DNA of 64,000 nucleotides, from assembly GCA_028023455.1 (NCBI GenBank), contig JAQFVV010006255.1:4032001-4096000 (forward strand), written 5' to 3'. Shown here piece after piece: positions 1 through 10,059 of this stretch (position 1 is the first letter of the stretch; the number at the start of each line of letters is the position of its first letter). A program made the translations under genes and the position numbers. The DNA is from Epiperipatus broadwayi (lineage: Eukaryota > Onychophora > Udeonychophora > Euonychophora > Peripatidae). Under the pieces are notes generated by a model. The model had not been told where the DNA came from and searched no databases. It was given only the letters and a program-made list of their open reading frames with translations.

Positions 1-1914
1 ACATTTTTTAAGTCTTTTTTTAAAAAACACATAGGCCTATTTCCTTTAAATATTAAGTTATTTCTACTAAAAGAACTCCATCCAAGTTTAATTCTAATAT
101 TAATTTCATCCATTATATTTCCACCTGTATTAATAATAAGATCAAGGTATTTGTAGTTTTTACCTTTATCTATTCATCATTATTAATCTTTATTTTCTTC
201 TTTTGAGAAAATCCATTAACATTGTTTTTTTAGCATTTATCTTTAGTCCTTTTTTTATTATTTTCACCTGATAATTCTTGCAATATTTATTGAAACTCTG
301 AAGCATTATTTGTAAAAACAATTACATTATCTGCAAAATGTAGGTTACTTAAACAATCTCCATTTACTTTTAATCCCTTAGCTTACCATTTTAATCTACA
401 AAATACTGATTGTAAAAATGCTGTAAAAAGTTTTGGAGATATGGAGTCATCCTGTCAAACAGCCTTCTCAATGTTATTCTTTTTAGCACAACTATGTAAT
501 TTAATCATAGTTGTTGCTTTCTAATAAAGAGTATTCAGGATATAATGATATCTTGGTTCTATATCTTGACGATTCATGTTTTAACCACTGAAGAAATGCT
601 TATAAAGTCAAATGTATTTTCATAATTTACAAATACAAAACATAATGTCAATCAAAGCTCATTAGTCCTTTCTATAACATCTCTCAATATTTAGATGTGA
701 TCCACTGTGCTAAAATCACTTTCAAATCATGCGTGTTCTTTTGGTTTCACTTTTAAATCCTGCTTATTCCTTTGGTTGGTTACAATCCAAAGTTCACTGT
801 ATATAAATTATAATTATCTTGGTAAAATTTTATACAAAACTGATAAATGACTGATGAGTCTATAAATTTTCAATATTTTTTATCACCTTTTTTTAAATAT
901 CAAGATTGTTATTGCATTTTCCCAATAATCTATATATTTTTATTATTTAAACATTTACTATATAACTTTGCCAATAATTTTTCTATTTTTTCACTTGCTT
1001 CAGCTTTTTCTTTTTCATAAATTTAATTGCATGCCTTACTTTTTTATTTAAAGTACTGGGAATGCAGAAGATGTAACAATTATAGAAGATTCTATGTTTC
1101 CTTGTTCTTTATTTCTATATAATTAATTATTCATAGATTTCTTCTACCCACTGCATAATGTCATCTATCTTTTTTGTACTATATCCACCTTTGCTTCTTC
1201 TTGCAGAAATAATTTTTCTACTAATCCCAAAATGTTGTTTTATACGTTTTAAGACTTTTATTCTCTTTAATAGTTTTCCTTGCTAATTCACAATTATTTT
1301 TTCTTATAAATTGTTTAGCTCTTTTTTTTTTTTTTGTCATTTTACAAAATTCTAGATATTCAATTCTTCTTAATGGATTATTTTTTTATTTATTTTTATA
1401 TTCCTTCTTTTCTTCACACATTGTCTTGTTTCAATAGAAAACTTATTGGTAAATTGCTCGTTTATTGTATCAACTATTTTATTGCAGTTCTTAATACTAT
1501 ATCAGTTATCTTTCTAGTGATCTCATTCAAATCTGAATTATCTTCAAAATCTGTTAATAGGTGAAAACGATTTGAAAGTTCTAATTTAAATTCATTAGAA
1601 TGTTTCCAATGATAAGGAATATCATCTGTGAATACTGTTTTTCTTACTAATTTTTGTCTCTAGTTTTGCATTAACATGTATCTTATATCTCACTAATTGA
1701 TGATCATTCCTGAATTGAATTTATTAAGAACATTATATATAATATCTTGAAATACATATTTTCTGTTAGTCAAACTATAATCCAAGTTGGCTATACCTTT
1801 GTTTTAAAGCTTCCATGTCTATTTCCATTTAACATTTTTCTCAAAGAAAGAATTCATAATACAATTTTTCCATTAAACAACACACGGACACCATTTCCTA
1901 TGCTTACATAAACT

Positions 1915-2184
1915 ATTAATACACAGGCAAAACTTATCATACTGTAGTGACACCCAAAGCAAGAGTATTCAATGGATGCAAGGTTTGTGCATAAAGTCCC
2001 TATCTAGTGCCTACTCATCAAAGATTCCACATTGATGAAAGACCTAAGCTAGAAACTAGTCAGGGAATATAGGAAAAGTAAGCAACAGATAAGGATTTTA
2101 TGCATAAAATCTTCTTGTATCCATTGATTACTCTAGCTTGCACTGGTGACACTACTGTATGAAGAGTTTTGTCTCTGTATTAAT
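1915..2184. mobile_element. Foldback element A, copy 1 (inserted in LINE)
   Basis: Palindromic element of about 270 bp with ends ATTAATACACAGGCAAAACT and its near reverse complement. The arms repeat the same modules inverted (ATGGATGCAAGG against TTGTATCCATTGATTACTC). It interrupts the endonuclease region of the surrounding RTE LINE, so it arrived later. It is related to the better preserved copy at 2723-3039 and carries a decayed hammerhead core at 2025-2067. Confidence 0.7.
2025..2067 (+). ncRNA. Decayed hammerhead ribozyme motif (foldback A1)
   Basis: TTGATGA at 2032-2038 matches the CUGANGA core except for its first base. GAAA is at 2052-2055 and the cleavage triplet GTC at 2059-2061, with the GAAACTAGTC arrangement of the second copy's left arm. 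Stem II is poorly paired. Stem I can still form TTCC/GGAA. Probably inactive; recognised mainly by alignment to 2882-2923. Confidence 0.4.
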
Positions 2185-2186
2185 AT

Positions 2187-2197
2187 CCCCCCCCCCC
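2187..2197 (+). repeat. (C)11 homopolymer
   Basis: Eleven consecutive C, the longest G/C homopolymer I noticed, just outside the right end of foldback A1 where the LINE sequence resumes. Confidence 0.9.
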
Positions 2198-2722
2198 AGC
2201 AAACTCCACTAATCTGTATCCTCTCTCATTTCTATCACCTTAACCAAATTTATCCATAACACTTTCATCTTTCAATCATGTGAGAATTCTAGCTTTAAAA
2301 TCATCCATGATAAATTTAAATGTTATTTGGGCTGATCAACTTTTTCAGAAGAATGAGAACTTATTAGAGCATAAACTTGAATTATCTGCATTTGGTATCT
2401 TTCTTTAAGTTGAATAACCATCCTGCTACTCTATGTGATATACCATCAATCTCCACAATGTTATTCCTCCGCTTTTTATTTATAATGAATCCAACTTTCA
2501 CTTCTGACTCTAATATTTGTCTTTTCTTCTAACTTCATAAAGTCCAACAATGTCATATTTAATACAAAAGTTAAATTTTATACATTTACTAAGTTATGGA
2601 TACTTTTTTCATTCAAATTATTATTAAAATCATGTAAAAAATATCAAATAATACTGTTTTTATTCAATCAAACAATAATTAAATTTCACATGATCACTAT
2701 TTCTTATGCTTGCTCTTAACTG

Positions 2723-3039
2723 TTATTAAAACAGGCAAAACTCTCCATATAAAAGTGCCACTCAATGCAAGCCAGAGTAATCAATGGATGCCAGAAGGCT
2801 TGTGCACAAAATCTCCATCTAGTGCCTACTCATCTAATATCCCCAGACTAGTTTCTGGCTTGTGGCTCTCATATCCAAGACTCCTCACTGATGAAGGCCA
2901 CAAGCCAGAAATTAGTCTGGGGATATTGAATTAGTAGGCACTAAATGGGGATTTTATGCATAAGCCTTCTGGCATCCATTGATTACTCTGGCTTGCTTTG
3001 AGTGGCAATATGTACAGAGAGTTTTGCCTGTTTTAATAA
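2723..3039. mobile_element. Foldback element A, copy 2
   Basis: Palindrome of about 317 bp. The left end TTATTAAAACAGGCAAAACT is the exact reverse complement of the right end. Inside, ATGGATGCCAGAAGGCTT mirrors AAGCCTTCTGGCATCCAT, and CCAGACTAGTTTCTGGC mirrors GCCAGAAATTAGTCTGG. The centre carries a hammerhead ribozyme motif in the plus orientation (2882-2923), with a partial mirror copy in the left arm. The open reading frame at 2710-2934 runs through the palindrome and is not credible as a gene. No transposase-like coding is present, so the element is non-autonomous. Confidence 0.8.
2882..2923 (+). ncRNA. Type I hammerhead ribozyme motif, canonical core
   Basis: Stem I TCCTCA (2882-2887) pairs with TGGGGA (2918-2923), six pairs including one G-U. 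The core CTGATGA is at 2888-2894. Stem II is GGC/GCC (2896-2898, 2904-2906) with a CACAA loop and a closing A-A mismatch. GAAA is at 2908-2911. Stem III is minimal: A2911-U2916 and U2912-G2915 around a two-base loop. The cleavage triplet GTC is at 2915-2917. All invariant residues of the hammerhead core are present. Short stem III is known for hammerheads of animal retroelements. Activity is inferred, not shown. Confidence 0.65.
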
Positions 3040-3350
3040 TTAAATTTGAAAGAAAACTATTCCATTTCAAAAGCTAATCATCACCATCATCATTTTCAAA
3101 CCTTATTGATGCTCATTAGGATGAAGGTCTTTTCAGGTTTAATCCAGTTTTTTCCAATTTTTAGACTCCATTTTCCACATCACCCTAGCAAACTATTTTA
3201 TTTCATCCATCTCACTTGTGGTCCATTTCTAGGTCTTTTACAATTTCTTGGGATCCCATTTAAGATTTCAACTGTATTTATTATTCTCTTTTTATAGCAG
3301 TATTTCTCATCCAGTTCCACTTCAGACTCTCAATTCTTTCAAATTTAAAA
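3040..3350 (-). mobile_element. RTE LINE 3' end fragment
   Basis: Begins with a CATCACCATCATCATTTTC tail, the reverse complement of an (ATG)n-type 3' tail also present at 42628, and continues into the C-terminal coding part of the RTE family. The same words recur in the copies at 38740 and 42650 (TTTAATCCAG, TCACTTGTGG, TAGGTCTTTTACAAT, TCAACTGT). Only about 310 bp remain. The 83-codon plus-strand reading frame at 3046-3297 is the antisense of this fragment. Confidence 0.65.
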
Positions 3351-4258
3351 ATAACATAGCAAGTTAAAATTCAAATGAGTCCCCTCCCCTCTTTCTGGAC
3401 AATTTTGACATTTTGTTTAATTTTTTTGGACATTATGTGTTATAAATTTCTTTTTTGAATATATAATAAATGAAATGATGAAAAATACATATCTTCAAAA
3501 TGAACAAATAATATTTATATGACTTTTTTTTTCAAAATTCACTATTATAATAAATGTATTTATAACTTACACACATATATGTATATATCAGACTGTACCT
3601 GATTTTTATCTTATGTTTAGAGAAACAATGCATTTGCCTAGGTCCAATAATTTAAACATATTCAATAAATACACGATATTTTCGAATACTCTGTTTTCTT
3701 ATATTAGAATCCAAAAATATTTTTGCTTAGAATGCAAATTATTTTAAGATGAACCCAAAGCTGAACCAATAGGTGATATAATAAAGCAACTATCAAACAC
3801 TAAAATTGATAATTTTTATTAAATTAGTAGCAAAAATTAATTAAAGATAAATTTTAAAAAAAAGATTTGAGCGGGTTTTTAATACTCCCTTCCCCAAATC
3901 CTTTTTAATCAAATAAATTTTTCATTTATTTGTAAAATTTTCCAAAATGATTCTTTAATGAAACAAACATATGACAAAAAAGAGTTTGAGAAATCTATTT
4001 TATCTTAATTATGAAATAAAGTATTTCTTAGGTGAAGAATATTATTAAAAAATAAAATTAAAAATATTATTGCAGATATACCAGACTAACTTTAAATTAG
4101 CTGAGACTGCCCATTGTTTCCAAATGAGTCCTGAGAAATTCAGAGGTAAAAACATTATCCATAAAAAAATCATCCATAAGTGGCATGATTTTTTTCTAAT
4201 TAATTAAGAGAGAAACTCATTCAAATTATCTGTTAGAGAATGAAAGTGGAAATACTAT
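3351..4258. other. AT-rich stretch, nothing recognised
   Basis: No reading frame of note, no RNA gene and no repeat that I can match elsewhere in the window. Confidence 0.6.
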
Positions 4259-4549
4259 TAAAATTTTCAAATACAAACAACTTGTTAGTAATTAAACAAC
4301 GTTTGGAGTAGTATTATTCTCAGCTCTTCTTCAGGTATTGCTGACCTGACCAATGACAATATTAGCCAAGGAGTCAAACTTACATCTTTAGATTCTTAAG
4401 TATTGAATTTTAAGAATCTAAAAGCGTAAGTTCAACTCCTATGGCTAATATTATCACTGGTCAGCCCAGAAACACCTGAAGAAAAGTGGAGAATAATACT
4501 ACTCAAAAACACAGTGTAATTACTAAGTTCATTTCAATAAAAATTTTAT
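4259..4549. mobile_element. Foldback element B: two short-repeat tails head to head
   Basis: Palindrome centred near 4405 (AGATTCTTAA / TTAAGAATCT). Each arm, read outward, contains a tRNA B-box-like stretch (AAGTTCAACTCC), then CCTGAAGAA, a hairpin (AGTGG/CTACT on the right arm) and a short run of A. The arms match the 3' part of the tRNA-derived repeat at 48490-48640, so this locus is two copies of that repeat's tail in inverted orientation. CTGAAGA followed by a hairpin and AAA is hammerhead-like, but the G of GAAA is lost in both arms. Confidence 0.65.
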
Positions 4550-4804
4550 TAGCAATAAATAGTGATTACATACTAATAAAGGATAAATAAATGAATAAAT
4601 TGTACAATAATATGATTATATAATGTTCTATATGTCATCTGGCTAGATTATGTTATGAGAGCACAATGTTATACTCTTATGTGGTTAGGTATAGTGAAGA
4701 GATTCAAAAAACTTGTTTAATGGTATTAGCATTTTTAATATAAACATGAATATTTTCTTTTATAAATGACTATTCTATAATGCTGGGTAGGTGGGAATTG
4801 ATAA

Positions 4805-5917
4805 TCAGGAAAAGGAAAGAGCAATTAAAGACCAGGTGTCAGCAAAGACTTTACTGGAGGCAAGGAGCTGGTCACGTTTCTTGATTTTTTTGAGCGTTTG
4901 ATAGAACAATGGTATGATTTGTGGCGGGGGTAATTCCATGAGACTTTTGCATCTCACTATCCATATGGAATAAAGGACAAAGGTAGAAAGCCTTATTATT
5001 GAAAAAAACCCATTATGAATGGCATTTTCGAGTGAGAAAATCATATCAGGTCTTATGTTGGAATTGATTATATCTTTTAGAGTTTTAAGTCTTGGGCACC
5101 AGTGTATAATATGGTCTATGGTTTCATCTTCACGAGCACACAGACCACATATAGGGTCAATGCTGGTAAAACCTCTTCGGTGATAAAGAAACCAATTCGT
5201 GGGTAGCGCATTAAGATTTATTTTAATGATGAAGTCAAGGAATTTGGGTTCCAGACTCCATCTTTTGAAGTGTGTAATGAGTCTTTGGTTGGTTATTTTT
5301 AGGCTGGTTTTAATGGGTTGTTGATTATAGTTGATTATATTGTATGCTTCCCATAAGGTGATTTTTTGGTTAAGGTTAAAGGATGTTATCGGGTTATAAA
5401 GTTGTAGTTGTTGTATTAGGGATGCTATCCATGAACTGGAAGAGGGTGGAGGACGATCTGTCGGTGTAACTTTTTTAATAATGTTAGAGTATCCACAGGA
5501 GAGGATCAGATTATGTAGAGTGTTGTGGGTTTTCTGTAAAATGATTGCTTGTATTGAGTGGAATGACAGTCCATTGAACCTGCGTGGTCGTTGGATACCT
5601 CGCAAGCTAATAGCAACTGTCCTTCCTCTCCAGAGAAGTTTGGTGCATAATCGGTTAATTTTATTTTGAAACTGTTTAGACATTTTAACGAATGGAAGAT
5701 AATATGAGATTTTTGGCATTATGATCATGTTGAGGAGGCCAACCTTTCCATATAATGAAAGGTATACTCTAGAGAGTGAAGTGGTGATGGCTTCAGTTGA
5801 ATGGAGGATTGCATCTTGAATCTCTCTTGCCATTGCAGTTGGAGTTTTGTAGATTGGAAAACCTAGGTATCTTTGGGGTTTTGCAGAAAAGGGAGAGTTA
5901 ATTTGTTTACCAGACAT
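4805..5917 (-). pseudogene. LINE ORF2, part 3: thumb and C-terminal CCHC finger
   Basis: About 370 codons. It opens with RYLGFPIYKTP, the usual post-palm motif of LINE reverse transcriptases, then a helical thumb (SLYGKVGLLNMIIMPKISYY, LLWRGRTVAI). A C-X2-C-X8-H-X4-C finger follows near residue 260 (CGLCAREDETIDHIIHWC), as in many LINE ORF2 C-termini. The end FFSIIRLSTFVLYSIW ... KKRDQLLASSKVFADTW is matched by the older copies at 27390 and 13683, which helps define the family. Overlapping plus-strand reading frames here are antisense shadows. Confidence 0.83.
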
Positions 5918-6531
5918 TATCTGGAAGATTTGTTAAAATTTATTTGTAGGCCAAGTTTCGCTGTATTTCTGTTTAATATGTTCATGAGATTAGGAAGGTA
6001 TTTAATGGTGGGAAGCACAACCATGATGTCATCAATATATGCAAATACATTGAAGCTTTTATTGAGAGAGGGAAGGAAAATTCCAGGGAGGTTTTTTTCT
6101 ATATCCATCAGAAGAGGGTTGATGTATGCTGTGAAGAAAAGGGCACTGAGCGGGGATCCTTGAGGGATCGACTTGTATGGCTTGAAACCTGGTGTGATCT
6201 TGCCATCAAGAGAGAGAAAAATCTCTCTGTTGTTGAGCAGATTGCTGATCATCTGTACAATCCCAGCTGGAATGTCGCATTCCAACAGAATATCCAGAAG
6301 GATGTTTATCTGGACTGAATCAAATGCTGCCGCAACATCCAGCTGGACAGCAATAGGTTTTGATTTACGATGTCCTCTGATGTAATTGAACAGAGCAGTT
6401 ACATTGGACATTGCATGCGAGGTTGATGATCCCTTTTTTCCGTATTGGTTTGATGAGATATGGCTAAGAATTTGAGTTTGGATTTGATCTTTAATGACTG
6501 ACTCAATTATCTTGATAAGCAATGGGGTCAT
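5917..6531 (-). pseudogene. LINE ORF2, part 2: reverse transcriptase palm
   Basis: Continues the polymerase after the frameshift near 6575. In the joined frame INSIRPISMTPL precedes the first Met, which is therefore not a real start. Motif A is LDVAAAFDS (Asp at residue 65 of this segment), motif B is IPQGSPLSALFF and motif C is AYIDDIMVV, the two catalytic Asp intact. It ends FNKSSR and a stop, where a one-base loss near 5925 shifts the frame into part 3. Confidence 0.85.
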
Positions 6532-6550
6532 GGAAATTGGCCGGATACTG

Positions 6551-8020
6551 TTAATGTCGTTTAGTGGTTTTGCTTTTTTTAATAAAAGGCACGAGTGCCA
6601 CTGGGTAAAGATCTGTTATGTTTCTGTTGCCGGAGGCTAGGTGATCAATCATTTTTTTAATAATTGGCACAGTGAATTGACTGAGGTGTTTGAGAAGGAA
6701 ATTTGGGATGCCATGAAGGCCAGGATGAACGCCGTCAGGGAGAGATGTTATCTTCTTTTTGATTTGGATTTCCGTGATGCCATGTTCGCCGGGGTCACCA
6801 GCATCTAACCAGCTGTTTATAGGAGGAGCTCCATCTTTTTGCATTAATTGGCAGAATTGTTTGCTGATGTGCTGCATCATTGGAAAGCCAATAAGATTGG
6901 TTCCATTAGTATTAATGGATAAGGGAGTGATTTGTTTTTTATTGTATCCCAGTGCCCATCTGAGATAGTCTCTCGTCCAGCAGTGTTGTTGTGCTAAGAA
7001 ACATTTGGCTCTTCTGATGGATATATATTCTGCAAGGGACTTTTGTTTGATTTTGTAAAGATTTTTAAGGAAGATAATTTTTTCTGTATTTGTGAAATTT
7101 TGCTGTGATGCTTGAAGTTGTATATTAATGTCTGTTAGGTCATTTAGAAGGCCATTAGGTCCTTTGATTTTCCTGGTGTGGTGATTTAATATGGACTGAA
7201 GTATTCCAATGAAGGAAAACCAGCCCTCCTCAGCAGGCAGGGAAAGGATGGTTATTTTCTGGAAAAGGATGTATGCCTCAGACACTATCGCTTCGGTCAT
7301 ATTTGATTGGGTGATCATGTGCATGGTTTTACCAGGTCCATCAATGGGTGTAGGGATTGCAATAGGTGTAAGTTGTAAGATTAGAGCCATATGATCAGAG
7401 AAAGCAACAGGGGCCAAGGCTGCATCAAGGTTGAAATGGAGGTCTGGGGTGTAGAAAACCAAATCAATCAGGGACTTTTTAGTTTTAGTATAGAAAGAGT
7501 AGGCTTCAGGAGGGAAGAAACCCTCTCCACACATTAATCTGCGATTTATTAGATGCAAAAATCTCTTGTTGAAGTCATTGTATGTAGTGTTAAAGTCTCC
7601 CAGAAGAATAGTAGGAGAGGCTCTGTTAGCGTTGATGGCATTTAGGATATGGATTATTTTTAGATATTGAGAGGTGTCTTTGGCTGTATATATATAAGCT
7701 ATGATGATCGGATAACCCCAATAGTCTATTTCTATGACAATAATATTGGCATCTAGGAATAGAATACTAAAACTGTTTGGTGGTGTTGACTTGCTGAGAA
7801 GAATACCGACTCCACCTGAAGCAGAATGGCCTATGGAAAATCTAGTGAATCCGAGAGCTGAGAGAAGAGATAATATTTTATGATCAGTCTTATGGTGATA
7901 TTTAGTTTCACCCATAAGAAGTATATGAGGGGAGCAGAGCGAGAGCCAGTTTTTAATAGCTAGAACTCTATCAATTGAGTTGATGCCACAAATATTAATG
8001 CCAGCAATTTTGCAGAACAT
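6551..8020 (-). pseudogene. LINE ORF2, part 1: AP endonuclease and start of reverse transcriptase
   Basis: Starts at an ATG placed right at the beginning of the endonuclease fold, where the catalytic Asn sits at residue 9 (AGINICGIN). Other catalytic residues are Glu38 (MGETK), GDFN at 141-144, LIDLVFYTP at 184-192 and SDH at 208-210, so the APE-type nicking site is complete. A linker of about 200 residues follows. The reverse transcriptase begins near residue 470 with YPVALVPFIKK. The frame then ends because of one extra A in a run of seven (plus-strand T run at 6573-6579); with six the frame continues into the next part. Function in family: nicks target DNA and primes reverse transcription. 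Confidence 0.85.
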
Positions 8021-8026
8021 GATAGA

Positions 8027-9496
8027 TTAATCCAAACCGTCCTCAGCAAAGTGTACCAAGTCAATGTGGGGCATCTCCATGTTAATGAGTTCTGATGTTG
8101 TTTGGAAATCAGAGTCTTGTGATTGAACTTGTGGATGGATTGGTGATATATTTGTTGGTTGAGGAAATGCATCCATGAAGTCTTCGGTGTCTGATGAAGT
8201 AGTGTAATCTGTCTGAGATTCGTCAGATGGATCAATGGTATCGATGGTTATAGGATCCATGGTTTTCCTCTTTTTTTCTATGGATTTGTGAAGCTTTGTG
8301 CTGGATATATCTGAGATTTGTTTGCTAGCGGGTGATGGTGAATAATGTATTGGATGGGAGCTGTCATCATCAGAGCTTGATTTATCTGAGCGAATTGATT
8401 TTCTTTTAATTTTCTTATTTGTATTCTGGGTATTTGTTGTGTTGGTTTTTGGGTTTTTTTTAAGTTTAGTAGTGTTGTTTTCTTTTTCCTGTACTTTTGA
8501 TGAAAGTGTTTTTTTATTGTTATAAGAATTTGGTTTAAATTTTAGATCTGAGTCATTTTCGGTTTGCTGTAACTGTTGTGAAACATTAATTATGCTGACT
8601 TTTGGGTTGAGTGTTTGATAAGTCTTTTCATCTGGATGGTTGATTACTGCAGGCGTTGAAGAATTGAGGACAGTTTGTGGATCACTTTGTTTAGGTTTAT
8701 TAGACTTAGCTGGCACGAATGATGAAGCATCATTGGTTTTAAGCTGGGTGGGAGTTGTTATAGATGAATTGTTTTGAAATTTTTTAAGTGTATTTTCTTC
8801 ATCGCCTGGGTTTTCCTTGCTCTCGTTAGATGGTTTGGTCATATTGTCTTCTTTTGTAGAAAGAGTTTGGCCTAGCATTGTTTCTCGGGGATTAGTACAA
8901 TATGTATCTAATGAATGATCTTGAGTATTATTGGTTTGAGAGATTGGTTTAGTAGCAGTATATGTTATTGCTTGGTTCTCTAATTCACTACTATTAGTGT
9001 AGAGGTTGGTGTTTGTTCTTTCTTGAAGATTTTCATTTTGAAAGATAGGTTTGGATGTGAGAGGGTTTGTTGGAGGATTTATTTGAGTCAGATTGTCTGG
9101 GTTTGTGAGGTTGCTGTTTGAATTAGTCCCATGTGGTGATTGTCTATTTAAGGATGTGATAGCCGTATTAATAGGTCTACCAGGGCATCTGTGAACTTTA
9201 TTCTTTTTAATACCACAGTGTATGCATATTCTTGCTGCACAATCTTTAATAAGGTGTGTTCTTTGAAGGCAGAAGAAACATTGTGGCTGTACTCCCCTGA
9301 AGGTCAAAACCATAGGAGAGCCTCTTGCAGTAATAATGGTGGGTATGTCAGTGGGTATAATGTTTTTCTTTAAAGTAAGTGTGAAGACAACTGTATTGGA
9401 CAGAATTTGATCTTCGAAGTGAGGGTTTAGTAGGTGTTTAAATTTACTAATTGAACCATAATTAATAAGGATGTCTTGTAGTTCTTGTTCTTTCAA
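8027..9496 (-). CDS. LINE ORF1, gag-like zinc-knuckle protein (5' truncated)
   Basis: About 489 codons open. An N-terminal region (QDILINYGSISKF) resembles the RNA-recognition part of LINE ORF1 proteins. Next is a zinc knuckle C-X2-C-X4-H-X4-C (CFFCLQRTHLIKDC, near residue 74), immediately followed by a second Cys/His cluster (CIHCGIKKNKVHRC). The rest is a long, polar region rich in Asn, Thr, Ser, Gln and Lys with a basic patch (NKKIKRKS), ending in an acidic tail. Such proteins bind element RNA in a ribonucleoprotein particle. There is no ATG at the start: the first listed codon is TTG and the frame continues upstream, so the true N-terminus is lost. The stop TAA is followed after six bases by ORF2 in the same frame. 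Confidence 0.8.
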   Translation of the reverse strand: MKEQELQDILINYGSISKFKHLLNPHFEDQILSNTVVFTLTLKKNIIPTDIPTIITARGSPMVLTFRGVQPQCFFCLQRTHLIKDCAARICIHCGIKKNKVHRCPGRPINTAITSLNRQSPHGTNSNSNLTNPDNLTQINPPTNPLTSKPIFQNENLQERTNTNLYTNSSELENQAITYTATKPISQTNNTQDHSLDTYCTNPRETMLGQTLSTKEDNMTKPSNESKENPGDEENTLKKFQNNSSITTPTQLKTNDASSFVPAKSNKPKQSDPQTVLNSSTPAVINHPDEKTYQTLNPKVSIINVSQQLQQTENDSDLKFKPNSYNNKKTLSSKVQEKENNTTKLKKNPKTNTTNTQNTNKKIKRKSIRSDKSSSDDDSSHPIHYSPSPASKQISDISSTKLHKSIEKKRKTMDPITIDTIDPSDESQTDYTTSSDTEDFMDAFPQPTNISPIHPQVQSQDSDFQTTSELINMEMPHIDLVHFAEDGLD

Positions 9497-9560
9497 ATGG
9501 GCAAGGCAGTTTGGAATTCTGCCAGATAGTGTAACTGGACGGTTGCTTTGTCTATTTGTG

Positions 9561-10059
9561 TGTTATTACTAACAAATTGTTTGTATTTGAAAAGTTTAAA
9601 TAAAGTTTAAAAAGTTTAAATAATACTATTAAATTTTGAATTCTTTAAAAGAATATGATAAATATATAGATTCACATTAGCGAATGAGACGAAATTTCAA
9701 TGCAATTTAATTATTCTTTACTAAAAATATCTAACTACTTTTTACAAAAAATAATTTCTTCCATATATTAATGTATTCTACAATTCTTTATAGGTTTGAT
9801 GTTCATTAAAAAAAGAATTTATAAATTCTGTAGTTGCAATAAAATAAGATATATTCATAAACAAATCAATACTCAATCAAATACTATTTTAAAAAAAAAA
9901 TCATGAAGTACAATTTGAAAATAAAACTAGAAAACCACAAGCTATGAATTGCAATAAAGATAGTGAGAGTTTAAAACAGTAACTGATATTAATGTTACCT
10001 CATCATCTTTGTACTTTTTAGAGAGAAAAAAATATATAACTAGAGACATTCAGGAATTA
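9561..10059. other. AT-rich stretch, nothing recognised
   Basis: It begins with short tandem words of the type AAGTTTAAATA at 9588-9620, next to the broken 5' end of the LINE; otherwise featureless. Confidence 0.5.

Larger units (their letters stand above)
1..2640 (-). mobile_element. RTE-clade LINE, decayed, cut by window start
   Basis: Minus-strand reading gives broken pieces of an RTE-type non-LTR retrotransposon in order. Endonuclease N-terminal half lies at about 2640-2200 (fragments such as GFIINKK, DGISHRVAG and the IIQVYA strand). Endonuclease C-terminal half lies at about 1885-1690 (NSFFEKN, then LTNRKYV). A linker follows with DDIMQWVEEIYE near 1140. The reverse transcriptase begins near 850 (NQPKEQAGF near 770) and runs off the window start. 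Stops and frameshifts interrupt every part, so it is a pseudogene. It is split at 1915-2184 by a foldback element. Related copies lie at 3040-3350, 38060-39370 and 42625-44990. Assignment to RTE rests on remembered family motifs. Confidence 0.75.
4790..9560 (-). mobile_element. Two-ORF non-LTR retrotransposon, 5' truncated, nearly complete coding
   Basis: Order on the minus strand: ORF1 with two zinc knuckles (9496 to 8027), six bases, then ORF2 with AP endonuclease, reverse transcriptase and a C-terminal CCHC finger (8020 to 4805). The ORF1 frame is still open upstream of 9496 to about 9556 with no ATG, and the sequence then becomes repetitive AT-rich DNA, so the 5' end of ORF1 is missing. 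ORF2 has two frameshifts. Two older relatives lie at 27390-28870 and 13683-13890. Base composition is less AT-rich than the surroundings. ORF1 plus the C-terminal finger suggest a Tx1-like clade; that placement is tentative. Confidence 0.88.

Noticed and set aside
2710-2934. 74-codon plus-strand reading frame
   Set aside because: It lies across the arm and centre of foldback element A2; its composition follows the palindrome.
5481-6385. Plus-strand reading frames opposite LINE ORF2
   Set aside because: Antisense shadows of a well-supported reverse transcriptase on the minus strand.
7960-8235. 91-codon minus frame overlapping ORF1 and ORF2
   Set aside because: Out of frame with both supported LINE proteins and without any motif.
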